Shown here piece after piece: positions 1-12,431 of a stretch of DNA of 64,000 nucleotides; positions within the stretch are counted from its first letter, which is position 1, and every line of letters begins with the position of its first letter. A program made the translations under genes and the position numbers. The notes under the pieces were generated by a model. The model worked only from the letters and a program-made list of their open reading frames with translations, was not told the origin of the DNA and did no database searches. The DNA is from Drosophila miranda (lineage: Eukaryota > Arthropoda > Insecta > Diptera > Drosophilidae), in assembly GCF_003369915.1 (NCBI RefSeq), contig NC_046673.1, positions 11,144,001-11,208,000 on the forward strand, written 5' to 3'.

Positions 1-1603
1 TCGCAGCACTTTTACCCTTCAGCGGAAATCCAATGAAACTGAAAACTTTCTTTCTCAATTAAAAAACTAAAAAGCTGACAAGAAAGGAAGTTAGGCTAGC
101 TACGGCATGCCGAGGCTTCGTATACCCTTGCAAGGTCGGAAAAATCTTTGAACAATGTTCTTTAGCAGGTGCCAGAGGGAATCAACTGGAATGTTTGTAA
201 ATGTAAGCCAGGTTATTCCACATTGTTTTTCAAGCTATTAAGTTAACAACATAGAGGACTTGTACAAGAATTACTACAACTTTGAGAGCAACTTTTGAAT
301 CTGAAAGTACTAGCTATTCTCGAATGATTATTTTGCCGTTAAGATAAACAGATGTCAGTGGCTTTCACTTGTCCACAAATAGTTCCATTATAGCAGACAG
401 TCAGACAACATACTGATTGCAGAGCCTGCCGTTTGATCGAAAAACTATTCCCTGCAAGGGCATTACTGTGCACTATCTACAGACTCGATCTAGGACTAGC
501 CTACAACTACTTGGGATACTTGGGGGGAATCGGAGCTTTCGGGTAGGGATTGACGGGGTTTGGGTGAGGTTTTACCACTTTAAACTTTTGCTCAAGCCGC
601 TCAAGGTCGCCATTCAATCGTCTGTTCTGCTATTGCATGATGTACACAATTTATTTTTCTATATACGATATACGAGTATATACATGGCCTATGTACATTC
701 AAATTTGATTTCTTGCTGATTGGTTAATTGTTTGTGTTCGCTTAATTTATGCACAGTTTAATATTCTCATTCAGCATAGCAAATGCCAAGCTACGGAATA
801 AAAGTATATCGTTTTATGTTTAAGGTTTGCATTGTATTATTTATGTTTTTTTTTTTTGTTTTTGGTTTTTGCATTTGCATTTGGTTTTGGTTAATCGTTG
901 GCTGGTTTTCTACGCTTTTGTTGTACTATTTACAGCGTTGGCTAAGTGATTACGCATACGTCATGTGGTACGATGAGGTACGAGAAAAGAAAGCGATTGG
1001 TAGCAATGCAGTTGGCTAAACGAAAGATAAATCAAAGGAAAACTATGATAGCTATAGGTGTGGTTGCCAAGTATCAGTATTTGTGTGTGGTATTTGGTGT
1101 GGTTCTTTCTGTGTGTTTGGGTGTTTTCTGTTGTCTGAGGCTTTATACAAGGTGTGGTTCTGGTTCTTGGTCTGGTTCTGGTTCTGGTGCTGGTTGAGAG
1201 GAGTTTTCGGTTCTGGACACAGGGGTTGGCTCGTCGCTACCAAATGGCGCCCCCCACCAAAAACCCTACTCTCAATATATGTATATTCTTGTATATATAT
1301 CTTGGTTTTCTTTTGTTGCCTATTCAAAATGCAAAGCGCGCACATGCCGATCATCATCATCATCATCATCATAATCATCATCATCAGCAGCATCATTATC
1401 ATAATCCATAAAGTATAACCAAATGAAAAGAATGAACAAAGCTTAGCTGTGTCTATTCTATATGTGTATGTCTATGTGTGAGTGTGTATATGGCTTCGTT
1501 TGTCTATATGTGTGTGTTTTGCGTTAGTTTTTGCGTTTGTGTTTGTATGTGTGCAGAGACAAAACCGACAAAAATCATAAGGAACACAAGAAAATAAACT
1601 TAC
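1..1603. other. non-coding stretch, left edge
   Basis: No coding region is supported here. The stretch is AT-rich with simple sequence: a GGTTCT-like repeat around 1155-1195, a (CAT)n run at about 1351-1396, and TG-rich sequence around 1450-1550. Open frames crossing these repeats are strings of His, Ile or Met with no splice context and are not genes. If the exon at 1604-1674 is real, this is at least partly the first intron of that minus-strand transcript. Confidence 0.6.
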
Positions 1604-1674
1604 CAATCGGAATCTGGATCTGAAGCTCCATCTCCGATACGCGATTTCCTAAACGAGTTTCCAAAGTTTTTCAT
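1604..1674 (-). CDS. first coding exon of a minus-strand gene leaving the window (partial, unrecognised)
   Basis: Reading the minus strand, an ATG at 1674 in good fly context (CCAAAAATG) opens 23 codons plus two bases. It encodes a short basic then acidic N-terminus starting MKNFGNSFRKSRIGDG and ending near DPDSDW. It runs directly into a consensus donor GTAAGT at 1603-1598. The sequence upstream of the ATG is A-rich with AAACAAAAACC-like runs, typical of a Drosophila 5' UTR. The remaining exons would lie left of position 1, so neither the product nor the family can be named. It may be an alternative first exon of the same locus as the exons at 5585-11311, or a separate gene. That gene's 3' exon ends in a stop at 5585, so the two cannot be simple consecutive exons of one mRNA. 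Confidence 0.5.
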
Positions 1675-1849
1675 TTTTGGTTTGTTTCTTCGTATTTTTG
1701 GTTTTTGTTTAACATATATTTTTTGTTTGTTTTTTTTTTTATCGTATCATTTTCATTTTTTTTGTTTTGTATTATTTTGTTTGTAATGTTTTGAGGCAAA
1801 GTGAGAGAGAATTCAATAGAAATAGATTGGCACAGAGAGACAGACAGAT

Positions 1850-1883
1850 AGATAGATATATATATATATAGATAGAGAGAGTG

Positions 1884-1917
<34 letters not shown>

Positions 1918-1925
1918 ACACACAG
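1850..1925. repeat. compound microsatellite (GATA/TA/GA/CA)
   Basis: A run of GATA-like and TA units is followed by about 14 GA units and then CA units. It is directly visible and probably length-polymorphic. Confidence 0.9.
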
Positions 1926-4433
1926 AAAGGGAGAAAAACATACAACCAAGCCCGCAAGATAGACAATCCATTTGGCGGACTTGTTTGACTTGGCCCTTGA
2001 CTGATATGCGGGCCCCCAATGCAGGGCATCGCAGGACCCATTCCGGAAACCATCCGAGAACACTTCCTTCTATCCCATCCCATCCCATTGCAACCTTTCC
2101 CTTCCTTTACCCGCCAGCCAAGCGGAAAAAGGCTTGCTGCACGATAAGATTATACCCCATGTGAGCGGGAGAGTGTGCGTGTGGGTGACCCCATTGTTGT
2201 TTTGGGGTCAGCTGAACCATTTGTGGACTTTCGATTTAATATAAATTGGGAATGAGCTTGTTCGTTTTGATATTTCCCAATTTCTCCTATTCGTTTCGTT
2301 TCGTTTTCGATTTTGGGTTCGAAAAGGTTAAAGAGGTTCTCGAGGCTCGGTCTTGGTCTCAGTCTCAGTCTCATTCTTAGTCTCAGTCTTTGTCTCCATT
2401 CGCCCTATTAAATGGCCTGCTTTATTGCACCACAAATCATCCACAAAATGTTAAAGGACTCTCCCGCATTAGTCCTATTTCGTGTGTGTGTTCATGTGTG
2501 CGGTTCAGTAAAATTGTTATTGTTTAATGGCTGCATGATGTCCGAGTTTTGGATGTTTCGTGGGACCCTGAACGGGCCGGGTTCGGGCCTCAGTTTCTAA
2601 GCCGGATTTCAATTAACGCCTGGGGGCCAGCTTGGCTGCGCGGTCGTGCGGCTATCAGGCTGAAACCATGACCAGCCAGAATGTTTCCAACAATCGCGTT
2701 CGGTTCACCACTTGACTGGCATCAAATGAAACAACAATTGAAAAATTCCGCCGACTCATCTAGCCATCATGAGGGAAATCTCTGAACGCTTCCTGCCCTG
2801 CCCGGAGTTGGCATTGACTGGGGACACCATTTGACTGTGGTCACGGATGCCAAAAAACATATGCCACCACATTTCTCTGCACTGTTCTGGCTGTGATTTG
2901 GTTCTGATTCACTATCTAATTTCACTTAAATTCGCTTTCGGCTGGAGCCTACAAAAAAAGCCTTTTGTGTCGGTGCCTCATTTTCCTACACTCCTATATT
3001 GCTATTTCTACGGGTACTTGCTGATCTAAAATCATGAAATCGGTGTAGTTTTCCTGTAATTATTTATCTCCCACATGCAACATGGCTTAGGCACAATTCA
3101 CTAATAAAAGCTTTTAGCCTGCAGTGCTTCACCTTTCAGTTGGAGTTGGGCTCACTTAAAATATCTTTCAATTTATCAATGTCCAATTATACGTTAACTG
3201 GCAGCTAAACGGACAGTTGACTGAACTCAGCTCCCAGTTCGGACAGTTTTAATTCCTGAACTTTCAACTGCACATCGACATCGACGCATACATGTATGCA
3301 TAGCCTAGTGACCCGAGTGTATAAATAGTTAGATGCAATGCTTGAACTGTTGGATTGATTTATTCCCCATTAAGAACTCAATACATCTCTATTCGAGTAT
3401 ATGTACTCGTACCTGTGCCACACGGCAGAAGTGAGCAGCATCTCAAGTAGCTTGAAATCAAAACACAATTGCCGACAGACGACAGATCGAACAATGCATT
3501 TGATTGCGAATCAAAGTAACTTGTAAAGGAATTACCTAACCACAAGTTTTCTCTTAAGAGAGAGAGAGCCACATTGAGAGAGGGGAAAGGTCAATGTGGA
3601 AATGGGACAATAAGGGGCAATGGGGCAATGGATCCGCCGAGACTGGGGCAGTGAGATGTCATGCATATGCAGGCACTGCCTTTTTTCTTTTGTTGAGGCA
3701 GGACTCAGTGGCGGATTCAAAGAAGACTGCATAGATTTTGGTCTTCCAAGGGTTCCCCCTTCTCTGGTACGGAGTGTATTTGTGTCTGAGTCAGTGTGTT
3801 CCCTTGGCTTCTACATAAATTTGCAATTTTCTAAATTCAAATTCTTTGTAAGTTGTCAGTCAGAAGGCAATTTCCCATTCGGTATGCACAATGCCAGGCG
3901 GCAGGCGGCAAGCTGCAAACGGCAAGCGGCAAGCGGCATACAGCAAGCATTGTGGCGTATCGTATGCATAGGCGCATGTTGAATGCTCCTCTCTCTGTAC
4001 TATGTGTGTGTGTCTGTGTGTTGGTGTATTTGTGTCAAAAGTTCGCCTACATTGCAGCCAGCAGGCAGCAGCCAGTAGGAGCCAGCAGCCAGCAGCAGCT
4101 TAAACATATCGATTCACACATACACACACTCTCTCTTCTCACACAAACAAAAGCCACTTTAACTTTTGCTGTTTGCAGAGATTTTTCAAGCAAAAGTTCT
4201 TCTGCTTCTTCAGCCCCTTTACACTGTCATGCCATGTATATGCACGTGTGTATCTGTGTGTGCATCTGTGTGTGAGTTCTGTATCTGTGTGTGCTTGCCT
4301 CAGCTTGGCATCAACTTGTTTAGGTGGGGTAAACTTTTAAGTTTCCCCTTGCCAAAAATGAACCGAAACTAGAACAGAAAGTGGTTAAGTGTACGAGTGG
4401 AGTGTTCCCGGCCCTGACACCTTTGCTCCCCTC

Positions 4434-4945
4434 CAAATAATACAGTGCTACCTCCGCCATATGAGAAATAGTTATGCATATGCTTAATATATGCAAATTT
4501 TTGTCACGCGCTTTCCAACACTTATCAAACGAGTAAATCCCTGTAGAGCAACGAGAAAGTTTTAAAGTTGCGTGCTGAAATTCCTTTAATCCTGAGCCAA
4601 AATCGTTTCTGTTCTCTCTAAATAATACAGTGCTACCGCTTGTACACATACATGGTACAGGACATGTGCATGGTTGATGAACTTATGTAAATTTCTGACA
4701 AACGAAACGCTTTTCAACACTGATTAAGCGAGAGATTGTGTGGAGAAAGTTTTCAAGTTTTGGAGTTGAAAATGTCGGTAATTTATATTCTCAGTACCTG
4801 CAAATTTTAAATAATACAGAATTGGCTCACCCTGAACTAAAACTCCAGAGCTATGTATGTACCTCCCTCATAAAATAAGGTATTATTCATATGGTTAAAC
4901 ATATATCTGTCCAATGCTTTGCACCACTTATGAAAACCCCTTAAA
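4434..4945. repeat. diverged tandem repeat, unit about 185-190 bp, about 2.7 copies
   Basis: Three units start with the same block, AAATAATACAG, at about 4434, 4619 and 4809. They share further landmarks in the same order: a GTAAATTT/CAAATTT block, a CGCTTTTCAACACT-like block, and a GAGAAAGTTTT block. Similarity decays from unit to unit, so the array is old. No coding potential or terminal repeats were seen, and the function is unknown. Confidence 0.6.
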
Positions 4946-5584
4946 AACCGCTTAAAGGCAGCCTTATCCGAAGGGAGTGAAATGAAATGTTTATTGTTGT
5001 TTCTTTGACAAGGCTTAACTGTACCGCCCTAGAGCCCTAGAACATTGAGTGGGAGAAATAGAGACACAGAGAAAAATTAACAGATCTAATGATGGACTGA
5101 GGGAAAGAGTTAGCGAATGAGCGAGCAGGCGAACGAGCGATTTGGATTAGAGTTGAGTTGAGTTGAGTTTTGAGAGAGGTCTGGCATTCGCTTACACATC
5201 AATGATATATAAGATATATAGATAGTTACACATAGGTTCATACACTACGATAAGATCGGGTTAGTAATTAGTAACAGAGACAGAGAGAGAGAGAGACAAA
5301 GAGTGTGTGTATGTGTGAGAGAGAGCGATCAATGAGAGTTAGTCGGTTAGTTAGTATCGAGGGTCATATCAAGGACTTTACGATTATTTTCTGTGGAGGG
5401 TGAGCAAGAAGGGGGATTATCTCACACACACGTGCGTACGCACGCACGCACGCACGCACACAATGCAAGATAGTTTACACACACACAAAAACATAGGTTA
5501 GATAACGCTAGAAAAACTTGAATCTCCAGTTAAACAGATATTGTAGGTATATACGCATATATGCACGAGTATATGGATAGTAGG

Positions 5585-8500
5585 TTAGTGAGCAACATTC
5601 CTCTTAATGCGTCGCAGTGAGCAGTAGTAAGCCATCACGGCCCTGAGGCTCTTCCACTTCGTCGTCTGCTGGCCATTCACATTGCCAGTGGCGTTGGGGT
5701 TGGCCTGGACGCGACACTGCTGGGCCAGCTCCTCGGGATGCTCGCTGATGAAGGAGGAGAGCGTCTTCATTTTGGTGCTGCTGCCGGAGTTGATCAGGCG
5801 CTGTGCCACCAACGTGCCGTTGCTCTGGTCGGAGGACGGACTGTTCTGAAGAAGACGCACCTGGCGGCGCTGGCGTGGATGCTGCTGCCGCTGTCCCTGT
5901 CCCGGCGTCACTATAAGTCTATCCTTCTCTGTGTATCCTAAACTACTGTGTGCGCAGCCACAAGCCATCTGGGACGAGCTGGCCGATCTAAATCCGTGTG
6001 CGATCCAGGCGATGCGATGCAAGAAGTTCTTACACTGATTAACTTTTGCTGTTCGTTGGTGGTGGTGGTGGTGTTGGTGGCAGTGGGGTTTCGGTTTACG
6101 AGTACGAGTATCTGTATGCCGTGGTTGGAGTGGAGCTGAGTGGCCGTGTTTAAAGAGATTAACCCCAACTGAGATGGTCCATTAGGGCATGAGTAGCCAC
6201 AGCAGTAGCCGCAAAGAGTTACTAACTTACTGAATCTCTCCGTGTATGTGTCTCCTGGGACAGTAACTCTTCCTCTTGGCCTTGTTTGACTCTCTCATTC
6301 TTGTCTCAGTTAATTAATGAAACCATGTACAAGCACACACACCCACACACAGGCTGAGACACGGACATGGGCAATCCCGGCTAATTGTCATTGCTAATTT
6401 CCCTTTTGTCACCACAATAAACACAAACAAAAGTTCTCCTGCCCCTGTTCCTGTTCCTGTCCACGTTTCTTCCTGTCTGTCTGTCTGTGTGTGTGCGTGT
6501 GTGAGGCTGTCTTTGCGACAGCTCCATTCAACTGCAAGAACATAAAAAGTTGAGGCCGCAGTCTCAACATTACACATACAGTGCGTTTGAGCGCTGTAAG
6601 GCAACACTGGCACCTATGCACCTAGATAAATGCCTCAAATATTGCTCAGTTCTTGAATTTACTTGATTATCGAATAATCTGAGTAATCAAAAAGATATTC
6701 GGCTATTAGATACTTAAATTAATTTTAAAGTAGGATAATCGTTAAGCTTTAGCTTTAGCTACTTAATCAAAATCGGAAGCTAATAAGTTAATGCACTGAA
6801 TTGTGAAATTTCTATACATATAACTAGGCCAAAATATTACAAAATCAGCAATCGACTAATGTAATAAATGGATTTCATTAACGCATTAAAGCTATCGATT
6901 AGAATTCAATGACGATGAAAGGGATTACCCAAGAAGCTTATGTATTCTTATGCTTTTTGAAAGAAGATTAAGCTCCAAATACTTTGTCCGCCTTCCAATC
7001 GATTCTTTTATCGAGTCAGCTATCAAATTATTCATCAATAGTCGCCCTACTTCATCAGTTAGTCCTTTTATGCTCCAAGTACGTTTTCCTGTCAGCTAAG
7101 AAACGCACTGTATCTGTGTATAGCTCTTACTTTGCAGATCCAGGACTTTTGATTAGGTTAACCAGAACCCGAGCTGAAAACTTTTGATGTTACACCCGGT
7201 CCCTGGTCCCTGGTCCCTGTCCCCCATCCCTTTCTGCTCCTTTAATTCCAGTGTCAACTCCAGCTCCAATCTCAAAAATATTCATGTTGTACAAATGTAC
7301 GAGTGTACGTACGCCCTTGGGTGGGGGGTGGTGCTAGCTAATTACTAATTAGATTTAATTGAATCAAGTTTGTTGTTGTTGTTGATTTTTTTCGGTTAAG
7401 AATACGAAATACGAATACGGATACGGCTGCGAATGTGGCTTACGGTTGATCAAATACAAAAAGCTGCCAAGCTGGCAAGTAGCGGCGAGGCGAGGCGGGT
7501 TGAACGAAGCCCAACAAAGTATGCTACACATTTATCAATTACGCTTACTGCACGTTTCTATGTATATGTAAACGCAATGTCTACATGTGTGTGGATGTGA
7601 ATGGATGTCTGTGAGCATGAGTATGTTCGTGTTTGCCAGATTATGTTCATGTGTTTGTCGTAACAACTTTGTACGGCCGGCGATTTGAATAAATCATCTT
7701 TGTTGCTTTTCCTGCCCTTTCCTTCCATCGCCTATGCTTTCAACTTTTATTTTACAGTTATGCACGTGTCAATGTTTACGAGTATGTGTGTGTGTGTGGG
7801 TGTTTATTTGTGTGTGTATGTGTGTTCTTTTGTTTGTGCCTATATGTGGCCTGAACTTACCTCTGACTGGGACTCTTGCTATCCGAGGAATGCGGCGCAC
7901 TGTGGTTGTCATCGTCACGGGCCATCTTATGGTGTCGCTTGTGATAGCCGCCAGAGCTTTCGCCGGCGGCAGCACCACCGGCAACACCGCTGGCCCCGCC
8001 AGCCCCACCGCCAGAGCTACTGGTCCCCGTTGGACTTATGACATCCGTGTCGCTGTTGCAGTCGTGAATCTGGCGTGCCACATCCTTGACGAACTTCCCA
8101 GCGCCGTGCTCGTGATCGTGCGTTTCCATCTGCCGAGTAAAGAGGATTATATTCAGGGAATAAGTCGATTATATTAATTGGGTTCATCACATCGATGTGT
8201 TTGTCCGATGTGTGTGCAAGGGTGCCATGGTGGCAGGGTAGCATGGTGCCAGTGCCCCAGTGTGCATGTGTGAATGTGCAATTGAGCGCATCCTTATTGC
8301 TTATTATGCAAATTTGCCTGCAAATGGGCCCGGGGCAAGTGTTATGTGCAGACAATTTGACAACAAATGCAATATTCAAGACATAGCAACAGCATCAGAA
8401 ACTGTTTCAGCATCAGCTTTTAAACATCTACATCTACCCAGTGCTCAGAGCCATTTCCCGCTTGGCCTCGATGGTGCATTCTAAATCGCATGACGATACT

Positions 8501-11311
8501 TAATAATTTATCTCATTGCTGCCGACACGACAACTTCCTCAATTGAAGTTCCACAGTCGTCTCGACCTTCAGGTGAGCGGTTGTCAGGGTAGTGAAGCAG
8601 AAAAATTGTGGAGCGGGGGGAATGGCTGGTGACTTGAGAAAAGTTGCAGGCGGGAATTGAAGAGTACTCGCATTCGGCAGATCAGAGCCGGTAGCTATTG
8701 GAAGTTATATGTAGGTACCTGAGAAAATCAGAGTAAAAACCCAGCTCTTGGGATAAAATTGGCCTAAAATCAGTTGGCAATTCTTCTGATTTCTGATGAA
8801 TTGTTTATAAGTTTCCCCAAGAGTAGGAAGTGGCTAACATGTGTCCGCTGCAGCTACGAGTACAAGTGTTTCCTCAGAATTCCTCAGAATTCCTCTTAAG
8901 AAACAGTCAGAATCAGTTCATATATTTCCGTAGCAACCGACTGAGGGTTGGTACTAGAATTGCGATGAGCTAATGACGTTTATTATCGATTCAAAGCTTG
9001 AAGAGATCAAACAGAAATTCCTTGCGGACGTGAGAGTAAAGTAAAAAACCGCAAAACCGAATATGAATTCAAGCTTTAATGGGTAAGAAATGTATTTCAA
9101 TTTTAATTTATATTCTCCATAGCTACAGAAAGTAGTCCCCAAAATGAAATAAGCCAATAGAAAGCATTTATTAAAGCCACAACAGTCTACACTGTCCACA
9201 GCATCTTACGTGAATGGAATCAGACGCCTGTTTCGTGTTTCCAGCCCCTGGTATCTTTTACCAAAGGCAAAATTTATATCAAATTCCCTCTCCAGCGAAC
9301 ACTAACTAGCGATCTGGATTCCAATAAGCATCAGAAATCAAAGGTTGGTCTGTGGTAACAACTTTCCGAACTTTGCGTAACTGTGGCAATGAAATCACAG
9401 TGTCCCCTCTCATAACAACCTTTTCGCACACTTTGATTGGGTCAGTGTTCGGAGAACTTGTCCTCTAACCCATTACAAATTTACACCCAAGTTCGGGGCA
9501 TGCCGCCAAAGTACTTGGGTAAGTACCAGCCGCTGCTCATGTACGGTAAACTTAAGAGCTGAGCTTCGATTCGTCCATTGGGACAGATTGCCAGTGTCCT
9601 TGGGGCTGTCCCTATGTCCGTGTGTGTCCGTTACATAACTGGCGTTAATCCGGCAAAGAGTTTCAATTTGGCATTCGTTCTAAATAGAGAGGGGGAGACC
9701 ACATAACATATCTATCGGGATTTGTATGCCGCTCCCACCAATTAGCTGACAAATCGGTTCAGTGCCAGATTAAGCTCCACTCAAACCCAGGGACATCCCA
9801 ATTGTATGTGGCACGAAACTTGATTGGAATTTATTGTGGTTCACATTCTGGTGGTGAATGCGGGTCGGCGTCTGTGTCTGTGTCTAGCTCAGAGTCGGAG
9901 CAGAGCTGAGCTCCCCCAAAAAAGGGATTCCATAAATATTTATGACCGAAAGTTTTATGGGCTAAAAAGTGAATTGTCCGGGGTTCCTGCCCGTGTTGTC
10001 CTTTCCCCATGGTCTGCGTTTTAATTAGGCAATGACAAGTCGGATACGATGCGATATGAGGAGCAGTTCCAATTTCCTGCACGGCTTATGTGCAGGACAA
10101 TGTCGATGTGGCCCTGGCTACGGGCACGGGTGTAGCGACGACCACACAAATTGCAGCCACAATCCAATTTTTTATGACGTAGGCTCGAAGGGGGGTTGGT
10201 TTTCTTTATTAACTTTTGTATAATTTACAATTTGGCCTGATGGCGCCCTCGATTCGTCCGTGCGACATCAACAGTGGGACATCTACAGCGAATGGTAAAT
10301 GCTCTGATTTGTTGCGAAAGTTCCAAGAAAACCCGTTCTTATCTCGTTAAATATTTCACAGGAATTTTATTATTGCACTTAATTACTATTGCATCCTAAT
10401 TACTAGGAAAACTGTTGGATCTCGTTGTGAAACTGCATTAAATCTCTGCTTCAATGCATTGGATGCGTAACAAGGAAAAACTGCTGCGGCTCTATAAGGT
10501 CAGAGGAAAACTAATGTCATTTTTGAAACACATTTCGCTGGAACTATATTAAAGAACTTCATAGATTCATTGGGCGACTTGACCAAGAGCACCTGCTCAT
10601 GAACTGTTATAGGGAGGTCGTTAATTTGACACGGAATGGCATATTTTTGCGACCTTTTATTAACGTTTAACACATCGTTGGATTGCGAAGAACTAATTCC
10701 TCTTTATTGAATCAAACAATGGAATTGAAATATCGCCTCTACTTTGGCGTTTGTGTCCAAACCATAAAAGAAGCCTAGCCCAGGCTTTGATCCTGAAAAT
10801 CAAATCATGAAACACGAACAGAATCGAAATTTATGTAGTTTCATAGAGTGATTCCATCACTTTAAGGTCTTGTACAGATTTAAGGTTTGAATTGTATCAA
10901 TCGCCGATATCTTAATGAATATGCCCAGCCCCAATCATCGAATACCCTACTGCAGCAATATCAATAACAAAAAATATAGCCACCAAGGACATAACCGTAA
11001 AAACCATAATCAAAAATGTTTAAACTTTATGTTTTATGTTTGTCCCGCAGCAAAAATGGTTACAGATGGCAAATGTTAAACAGAATGAGGCATAGACAGG
11101 GATAAGGGTCGGGTCGGTCGGCTGTGGCCTAAATGTACATACTATAGGTAGGTATACTCACCGTATATAGGCCCGTTGCAGTGGCCCCCGACGACGAGGA
11201 TGATGCTGCTGCTCCAGTGCTGCCGTAATTGAGCTGTGAGTGATAGCCGCTGGAGAGGATCTTCTTGTGTGCGGATGCATGCGCCCGATACGCGCTCACG
11301 CTCAGTTTCAT
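5585..11311 (-). CDS. unrecognised minus-strand gene, three coding exons (about 259 aa)
   Basis: Exon 1 is 11311-11162 (50 codons). Its ATG has context GCCACAATG and its donor is GTGAGT. Exon 2 is 8129-7861 (acceptor TTTACTCGGCAG, donor GTAAGT, phase 0 in, two bases over). Exon 3 is about 5945-5585, with an acceptor CACACAG that fits the phase and a TAA stop at 5587-5585. The joined product is about 259 residues. It starts MKLSVSAYRAHASAHKK, has a Ser- and Gly/Ala-rich low-complexity middle, then a His/Asp/Ser-rich stretch (HKRHHKMARDDDNHS). It ends in a compact basic region, with KWKSLRAVMAYYCSLRRIKR near the C-terminus. There is no signal peptide and no domain I recognise. Exons 1 and 2 are well supported by splice sites. 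The exact acceptor of exon 3 is uncertain, because an alternative AG lies 3 bp away. Function is unknown. Confidence 0.6.
5946..7860 (-). other. intron of the unrecognised minus-strand gene
   Basis: Lies between the exon 2 donor at 7860 and the exon 3 acceptor near 5946. It holds TG/CA repeats, a triple CCTGGTC repeat near 7200, and AT-rich sequence with several ATCGAT/ATTAA motifs between 6700 and 7030. An additional exon-like stretch at about 6037-6150 (minus) ends in a GTAAGA donor. It does not fit the phase of exon 2, so it is left out. Confidence 0.5.
8130..11161 (-). other. intron of the unrecognised minus-strand gene
   Basis: Lies between the GTGAGT donor at 11161 and the CAG acceptor at 8132-8130. 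I see no coding sequence, no transposon ends and no long repeats in it. Confidence 0.55.
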
Positions 11312-12431
11312 TGTGGCATCAACTCGATGCCCCCCACGCCCCACCTTTTGTGGGCGTTGTCACTTGTAGTCAGATTGGTGTCGCCGTTTGTGTGTGCTGG
11401 CCCCTGCGTGGGCGTGGTCGCTTCACTGCTCTAATGCTCCTGGTCCTGCTGATGCTTGTCCTGCTACTGCTCCTTTCACTCGTTCTGCTGTTGATGTTCC
11501 CTGATGTTGCTATTGTTGCTGTAGTTGCTTTCAAGTTGCGTTGAATTGGGCCTAATTGAGTGCCCAGAGGCGGCTGACAAGGACGACACCGTTTTTGGTT
11601 TTCTGGCTAACAGGAGGGTAGGCGTTTTGGCCAGAGAGCAAAGCAAGAATGTGTCGACACCCAGAAACAAAGCAAACTTTTTATTGCCGCCTTTAGTGGT
11701 GTTCTTGCTCTTTCTCCTCCTCCTCCTCAGCCTCAGCCTCCGCCTTTTCTTTTGCCTTTGCCTCGTGGTGTTGTTGCTATTGTTTGTTTGCCTGTTTGTG
11801 ATGCGACAGAAAGACAAAGGTCCTGGCAATGGGTGGAATGCAGATGATGGACTATGTGTCACTACTGTGCCCTGGCCAGGTCTTGGCCGGGGCTGGCTCT
11901 GTTATGCCCGTTCTGGTCTGCTTTTGGGGCCGCTGTTCAGTTTTAGTTGGCCATAAACATGGCTGCTTCGGCTGCTTCTGGTGGTGGTGGTGCTGCTGCT
12001 GCTGCTCCTGGCATTGGGGCATGTAGGTGGCTGCTGCGTTACTTCTCCACTTCCACCTCCAGCTCTTCTGTTACAGTTCCTGCTGCTACTCCTCCTACTT
12101 CTGTTCCTTGCTGTGTGCGGGGGGTCCTTTTTGCGTGTGGCTGCGCCGCCTCTACCGTTGTCAAGCTCTCTAGAAGATCCTTCGTCGTTTTCTCTTTTAA
12201 TTGTTTGTAATTTGGTTTTTAGTGCTCTACGGTTCCCTCCGTTGTTGCTGTGACTTTTGTTGCTGTAGTTGGGTGTTGTTGTTGCTGTTGTTGTTGTTTT
12301 TGTTGCTAAGGCCTCATGTCACTTTAGTTACAAGTATCTGTAGCTGTTGTATCTTTTGCTGCTGGTGCTGGTGCTGGTGCTGCTGCTGCTGCTATTGTAT
12401 CCGTTGTTGCTGTTGTATCTCTCGTTTTTGC
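11312..12431 (-). other. candidate 5' UTR exon of the unrecognised minus-strand gene
   Basis: On the minus strand this stretch is rich in AAC, AGC and CAG triplets (CAACAGCAACAAC-like), as many long Drosophila 5' UTRs are. A polypyrimidine-rich acceptor (TTTTCTTCGCTGCAG) ends at 12432, so the exon would run from 12431 through the ATG at 11311 to the donor at 11161. The long plus-strand frames here (Leu/Cys/Val-rich) are reflections of these triplet repeats. Confidence 0.4.

Larger units (their letters stand above)
1675..5584. other. non-coding, microsatellite-rich
   Basis: No protein gene is supported. The first few hundred bases right of 1674 are probably 5' UTR of the exon at 1604-1674. 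The stretch carries an AT/GA/CA compound microsatellite (1850-1925), a diverged tandem repeat (4434-4945, listed separately), GA-rich sequence around 5270-5330, and a GCAC-type tetranucleotide run around 5430-5462. Confidence 0.6.

Noticed and set aside
1052..1418. frames with poly-Met, poly-Ile or poly-His
   Set aside because: All three frames of a (CAT)n microsatellite.
6037..6150. additional minus-strand exon ending in a GTAAGA donor
   Set aside because: Its open frame does not join exon 2 in phase without a stop. It may belong to an alternative transcript but cannot be supported.
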